Shown piece by piece: positions 6,184-9,554 of a stretch of DNA of 9,554 nucleotides. A program made the translations under genes and the position numbers. Each line of letters opens with the position of its first letter. The first letter of the stretch is position 1. Below the pieces are notes generated by a model, which was not told the origin of the DNA, searched no databases, and saw only the letters and a program-made list of their open reading frames with translations. This DNA comes from an uncultured Sphingobium sp. (GTDB lineage: Bacteria; Pseudomonadota; Alphaproteobacteria; Sphingomonadales; Sphingomonadaceae), in assembly GCA_946479185.1 (NCBI GenBank), contig CAMLFF010000102.1, positions 1 through 9,554 of the forward strand. The letters are read 5' to 3'.

Positions 6184-6930
6184 TCAGACCGAGTCAGATG
6201 AAGGCCGGGGCGAGATATGGTTAAGCGCATTGATCGCTTCATGCGCGCGCCGCTCCGCCTCGTCACGCGGCAATTTGGCAGGAATTGCCTCACCGATGCG
6301 ATAGGTGATGGTGCCCGGATATTTGAGGAAGCCTTTGCGCGGCGACACTAGCCCACTATCGATAGCGATGGGAATGACGGGGCAGCCCAGCACAGCATAG
6401 AGCCCGGCAAAGCCTGCCTTGAGCGATGGCCCCTCACCAGGCGGCACGCGCGTACCCTCGGGATAGAGGATGACCGGACGGCCCTGCGCAAAAGCGGCGC
6501 TCGTCTGGTTGCGGATCGCGCGCAAGGCCTTGGCGCCCCCTTCCCGATCAATCGCGATCAAGCCATAGGCCTGCGCAATAAGGCCCCACACCGGAATGCT
6601 GCCAAGCTCCCGCTTGCCCACGATCACGGGCCGATCGAACATATGGATCGCGTCGATCGTCTCGAACATCGATTGATGCTTGCAGATGATGAAATGCGCG
6701 CCGCGCGGCACTTCCCCTTCCACCACGACCCTTTGCCCGAGCACCCAGCGCGCGAAAAAACGGTGCAGGCCAGACCATGTTTCGGCAAGCGGCGCAATCA
6801 CACGATAGCCGATCGGCAAGGCCGCAAGCGAGAGCAGCAGGACGATGACGGTCATGCTGTAGAACAGCAGCGCAAACAGCGCCGAGCGCAGAAATGTGGT
6901 CGCGATGCCAAGGGGTGAGCGGGGAGCCAT
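6184..6930 (-). CDS. plsC: 1-acyl-sn-glycerol-3-phosphate acyltransferase (PlsC family)
   Basis: A 248-residue membrane-bound acyltransferase, expected to add the second acyl chain to lysophosphatidic acid, giving phosphatidic acid for phospholipid synthesis. One or two membrane segments lie at about 13-42. Family motifs appear in order: block I 'KHQSMFET' with H85 and E90 (HX4E instead of the usual HX4D), block II 'GKRELGSIPVWG' (105-116), block III 'LYPEGTR' (155-161), and block IV 'CPVIPIAIDSG' (183-193). Length is normal. The ATG at 6928-6930 has a TAAGG ribosome site that overlaps the stop codon of the upstream DUF218 gene, with an 8-bp gap, so it is probably translationally coupled as last gene of the ftsE-ftsX-ydcF-plsC operon. 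Whether it is the main or a paralogous PlsC cannot be told here. Confidence 0.9.
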   Translation of the reverse strand: MAPRSPLGIATTFLRSALFALLFYSMTVIVLLLSLAALPIGYRVIAPLAETWSGLHRFFARWVLGQRVVVEGEVPRGAHFIICKHQSMFETIDAIHMFDRPVIVGKRELGSIPVWGLIAQAYGLIAIDREGGAKALRAIRNQTSAAFAQGRPVILYPEGTRVPPGEGPSLKAGFAGLYAVLGCPVIPIAIDSGLVSPRKGFLKYPGTITYRIGEAIPAKLPRDEAERRAHEAINALNHISPRPSSDSV

Positions 6931-6938
6931 ATGATGCC

Positions 6939-7469
6939 TTAAATGCCCAGCAGGCCGGCGATGCGACGCAGCATGAACTTGTGATATTCGCGGAGCAGCA
7001 CCGTGAGACTAGGCTGGGACCGCACTGCATCCGGCACGATCCGCACCGTGCCATCGAGCTGACGGCTAAGCTCATAGCGCGAGCGGCGCATGTGCCAATC
7101 GGCCGTAATCAGCCGCACCGATTTATAACCGCTTCGGGATAGCCAGCGGCTTGTTTCAACAGCGTTGGAACGCGTGTCGATCGCCTCGCGCCCGAGCGTC
7201 ACACAGCATTTCATCAGCTTGGGCGAGACTTTGTAGAGCGCCGCAATCTCGGCGCGCTTCACATCGCGATCCACACCGGAAATGAACAGCTGGCTGCTCT
7301 GTTCCCGGCGCAGCAGGGCAAGCCCACGGTCGATGCGACCTGCCGATCCCGTGAGAACGACGATGGCATCGGTTTTCTCGTCCTCATGCGGCTGGGGCAA
7401 CAGCAGCGCGAACCAGGCAAAGCCCAGCGCCCAGCCAAGCCCAATCAAGGCCAGCAAGCGCCGGATCAT
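6939..7469 (-). CDS. YdcF/DUF218 family protein
   Basis: A 176-residue protein with an N-terminal membrane helix at about 3-24 followed by a DUF218 domain facing, most likely, the periplasm. Family features: 'DAIVVLTGSAGRIDRGLALL' (34-53), 'QLFISGVDRDV' (60-70), the polar 'GREAIDTRSNAVET' (93-106, the conserved Asn/Thr/Glu block), 'VRLITADWHMRRS' (118-130), and a basic C-terminal helix. The family includes YdcF, SanA and ElyC; ElyC and SanA are linked to peptidoglycan and envelope barrier maintenance. The start ATG (7467-7469) overlaps the ftsX stop codon by 4 nt (ATGA), a sign of translational coupling. Its position between FtsX and PlsC suggests an envelope role, which is inference. Domain assignment is firm; the enzymatic activity is unknown. 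Confidence 0.88.
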   Translation of the reverse strand: MIRRLLALIGLGWALGFAWFALLLPQPHEDEKTDAIVVLTGSAGRIDRGLALLRREQSSQLFISGVDRDVKRAEIAALYKVSPKLMKCCVTLGREAIDTRSNAVETSRWLSRSGYKSVRLITADWHMRRSRYELSRQLDGTVRIVPDAVRSQPSLTVLLREYHKFMLRRIAGLLGI

Positions 7470-8377
7470 AGCGACCGCTCAAGCGAGCGCTGAAGCGTGA
7501 TCCGCGCGGAGAAGGATGCAAGCGCAACCCCGGCCAGCGGCAGCAGCGGGAGCAATATCCAAGTTGATGCCGGTAGCGAAACACTGCTGATCAGATCGGA
7601 CGCGACGGCGTTCACCGATCGGCCCACCAATATGATGGCAGCCATCGCTGCAATATAGCCAATGACGCCGCCAAACAGCGCATCCAGCATCAAACGGCGC
7701 TGGAACAGGCGCACAACCTGCAGATCCGTCGCGCCCAGCATGTGCATGATGTCGATCGTGCGGCGATGAATGGCATGCGCACCACGCGCGGCGAGCACGA
7801 CGACGGCGCCTGTGGCGACCGCCATCAGGGCGACGACGGCAAATGCCAGCAGGCCCACGCTGCCGACCAATTGCGCAAGCGGCGCGAGATAGGCAGCGTG
7901 CGGCTCGACCCGCGCACCGGGATTGATCGCCTTGACCGCCAGGCCGAGCGCGGCGACCCGCTCTTCCCGCTCACCTTCCGGCACCAGCAGATCGGCATCG
8001 ACCAGTGCAGGCAAGGGCACATCGCTGATCTTCAGGTCGCTGCCGAGCCAGGGCGCGAGTTGCGCCGCGAGTTCCTGCTCCGGCACGACCGTCACATTGC
8101 CGATGCCCTCATCGCCCTCCAGCAGGCTCACGACGCGGCGCACGGCCCTGCCCCGCTGCTCGGCGTTGGCCTCTGCGATCTGGATCGTCACGCGGGCCGA
8201 AACATCGGCGCTGAGGGCGTTTGCGGCATTGTCCAGCGCAAGCCCTGCTGCAGTCGCCAGCACGGTGAGGAACATCATGATGGCGATGACCCAGGGCATC
8301 GGGCCGGTGAGCCGCCCCTGCGGGAGCAGAGCGCCGGGCGTATAGGCCTTGCTGCGCGGTTCTGGGCTGCGCGCCAT
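7466..8377 (-). CDS. ftsX: Cell division protein FtsX (ABC transporter permease)
   Basis: A 303-residue inner-membrane protein with FtsX topology: membrane helix 1 at about 28-46, a periplasmic domain at about 50-170, then helices at about 171-197, 232-252 and 272-290. The conserved cytoplasmic-side stretch 'RRTIDIMHMLGATDLQVVRL' (205-224) matches the FtsX/FtsX-like permease core. FtsX pairs with FtsE; ATP hydrolysis is passed through the periplasmic domain to control peptidoglycan hydrolases at the septum. The frame is open to 8533, but that upstream part runs over the ftsE 3' end. The ATG at 8375-8377 lies one nucleotide after the ftsE stop (TAG-C-ATG), so this start is chosen. Overlap of 4 nt with the next gene. 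The sequence diverges from enterobacterial FtsX, as is usual in Alphaproteobacteria. Confidence 0.9.
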   Translation of the reverse strand: MARSPEPRSKAYTPGALLPQGRLTGPMPWVIAIMMFLTVLATAAGLALDNAANALSADVSARVTIQIAEANAEQRGRAVRRVVSLLEGDEGIGNVTVVPEQELAAQLAPWLGSDLKISDVPLPALVDADLLVPEGEREERVAALGLAVKAINPGARVEPHAAYLAPLAQLVGSVGLLAFAVVALMAVATGAVVVLAARGAHAIHRRTIDIMHMLGATDLQVVRLFQRRLMLDALFGGVIGYIAAMAAIILVGRSVNAVASDLISSVSLPASTWILLPLLPLAGVALASFSARITLQRSLERSL

Positions 8378-8378
8378 G

Positions 8379-9098
8379 CTAGCTGATCCGCGCCTGACGC
8401 GGCGGCTGAGCAAGATCGCTATCCAACAGTCCATCGCCGGAAAGCCGCCCACGATCCAGCCGCAACGTGCGCGCGCCCGCAACCTTGCCGAGCAGCGCAG
8501 TGTCATGCGTGGCAACGACGATGGTGGTGCCAAGCTTGTTCAAGGCCTCGAACAAGGTGATCAGCCTCGTGGCCATATCATCATCCACGTTACCCGTCGG
8601 CTCATCGGCTACGAGCAGTTCCGGTCGGCCAATCACCGCGCGCGCGATGGCGACACGCTGCTGCTCGCCGCCCGAGAGTGTGGCGGGCAAGGCATGGGCG
8701 CGGTCGGACAGGCCGACCCAGGCGAGCATTTCTTCGACCGGCGGGCGCATCTGATCGTCCGTCACGCCCGCGATGCGCAGGGGCAGCGCCACATTGTCGA
8801 ACGCCGAAAGATGCGTCACCAGCCGGAAATCCTGAAACACGACGCCGATCCTGCGCCGGAAGCTTGGCAGGCGGGCGCGTGGCAGAGTCACGATATCGGT
8901 ATCGAACAGACGGATGCCGCCGCGGCTGGGGCGTTGTGCCAGATAGAGCAGTTTGAGCAGCGAGGTCTTGCCCGCGCCGGAGGCTCCGGTGAGGAAATAG
9001 AAAGCGCCCTCGTCGAGCGAAAATGTGAGATCGGACAGCGTTTCCGGGCCTGGCCCATAACGCAGCCCGACATTCTCGAACTGGACAATCCTTGCCAT
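8379..9098 (-). CDS. ftsE: Cell division ATP-binding protein FtsE
   Basis: A 239-residue ABC ATPase that drives FtsX. All ATPase motifs are visible: Walker [10 protein letters not shown] (38-46), Q-loop Gln89 in VVFQDFRL, signature LSGGEQQR (141-148), Walker [13 protein letters not shown] (161-172) and H-loop His198 in VATHDT. The 'VVFQDFRL' stretch and 'DEPTGNVD' are characteristic of the FtsE/LolD-type group, and the following ftsX identifies it as FtsE. It has a C-terminal tail (about 215-239) longer than in short family members. The start is uncertain: ATG 9098 begins [15 protein letters not shown], as family members do, but its ribosome site is poor; ATG 9113 and GTG 9128 are in frame upstream. 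It is the first gene of the operon. Confidence 0.93.
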   Translation of the reverse strand: MARIVQFENVGLRYGPGPETLSDLTFSLDEGAFYFLTGASGAGKTSLLKLLYLAQRPSRGGIRLFDTDIVTLPRARLPSFRRRIGVVFQDFRLVTHLSAFDNVALPLRIAGVTDDQMRPPVEEMLAWVGLSDRAHALPATLSGGEQQRVAIARAVIGRPELLVADEPTGNVDDDMATRLITLFEALNKLGTTIVVATHDTALLGKVAGARTLRLDRGRLSGDGLLDSDLAQPPRQARIS

Positions 9099-9279
9099 TG
9101 CGGCGCTGCGCATCCCTGTTGTGCGCACCGATATGCTGGCGCGCGCTCATATTCCTTGCACCGTGCATGGCACAGGCTCCAGATGCGGGCAAGGCGAAGA
9201 GCGTGAGCGCAGAGATATCCTCATCGCACGGGCAAACGCTCACTTGCTCTTAGCGGTAAAGCGGTGTTTATGGGCGGCG
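9099..9279. other. Divergent intergenic region between ftsE and zinc-ribbon gene
   Basis: This 181-bp stretch must hold the promoters for both the ftsE operon and the rightward zinc-ribbon gene. I found no convincing -35/-10 pair in either direction. A short palindrome, gtgcgcac, lies at 9121-9128. In-frame alternative ftsE starts (9113, 9128) lie inside it. Confidence 0.5.
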
Positions 9280-9554
9280 ATGATCCTCGTCTGCCCGCAA
9301 TGCGCCACACGCTATGTCGTGCCCGATAGCGCCATTGGTGCTGCCGGCCGCCAGGTCCGTTGCGCATCTTGCCGTCATAGCTGGTTTCAGGATGGCGCGG
9401 AGATGGTGCGGCCTGAGCCGGTGATGGCTGGCGCGGAGGCTGCGGTCGATGCGGCGCCAGTTCCATCGCCTTTACCAAGCCAGCCGACACAAGCTGACCC
9501 CGTGATGGCGAGTGCCGATCTGCAAGCGGCCGCGCCAGCGCAGCCAGCGATGGC
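9280..9554 (+). CDS. Zinc-ribbon (MJ0042-type) domain protein, 3' truncated by window edge
   Basis: Open from the ATG at 9280-9282 to the end of the window, 91 residues visible and no stop. The N-terminus is a MJ0042-type zinc ribbon: CPQC (5-8) and CASC (28-31) around '[19 protein letters not shown]', followed by 'RHSWFQ'. Proteins with this N-terminus in Alphaproteobacteria usually continue through a Pro/Ala-rich linker to a membrane helix and a C-terminal DUF3426-like part. The visible part after residue 45 is just such a low-complexity Ala/Pro/Val/Gln linker. The gene is divergent from ftsE, an arrangement I associate with sphingomonads. An ATG at 9270 is in another frame and is rejected. 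The function is unknown; the ribosome site is weak. Confidence 0.8.
   Translation, partial: MILVCPQCATRYVVPDSAIGAAGRQVRCASCRHSWFQDGAEMVRPEPVMAGAEAAVDAAPVPSPLPSQPTQADPVMASADLQAAAPAQPAM

Noticed and set aside
7742..9206. Rightward frames 7742-8386 and 8349-9206
   Set aside because: Antisense to ftsX and ftsE, whose products are identified by complete motifs; no independent coding evidence.

Overview
The window looks like ordinary chromosome from a GC-rich alphaproteobacterium, most likely of the Sphingomonadales. The basis is gene content: an ftsE-ftsX-DUF218-PlsC block beside a divergent MJ0042-type zinc-ribbon gene, a DUF1134/EipA protein, an AsmA-like protein and a DUF3297 protein. The lineage is inferred from these proteins; there is no rRNA or other marker gene here. 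No mobile element, tRNA, rRNA, CRISPR array or phage gene was seen.

Left part (1-2090). A gene-free stretch of about 240 bp carries a compact palindromic repeat element (38-145). It is followed by a small HTH-like protein gene (244-504) that converges on a secreted DUF4157/eCIS_core HExxH protein (510-1079, minus). A DUF3297 protein (1201-1494) and a four-helix membrane protein of unknown function (1620-2090) then run rightwards.

Middle part (2097-6059), all on the minus strand. In order of transcription these are an EipA-like envelope protein with a repeat-containing linker, a YghU-type glutathione transferase/disulfide reductase, and an AsmA-family protein. The gaps are 117-174 bp, so they are probably separate transcription units. 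Two hairpins in these gaps form better on the leftward RNA because their G.U pairs exist only in that strand.

Right part (6184-9098), also minus strand, is a tight operon ftsE-ftsX-ydcF-like-plsC: a 1-nt gap, a 4-nt overlap and an 8-nt gap. It joins the FtsEX division ABC transporter with a DUF218 envelope protein and a lysophosphatidic acid acyltransferase. Running away from ftsE, the window ends inside a zinc-ribbon gene (from 9280).

Most of the leftward genes concern the cell envelope: division/peptidoglycan control (FtsEX), phospholipid synthesis (PlsC), DUF218, EipA and AsmA. I did not find a convincing new system. The points most worth a second look are the palindromic repeat, the strand-asymmetric hairpin between eipA and yghU, the hexapeptide repeat in EipA, and the orphan secreted eCIS_core protein.
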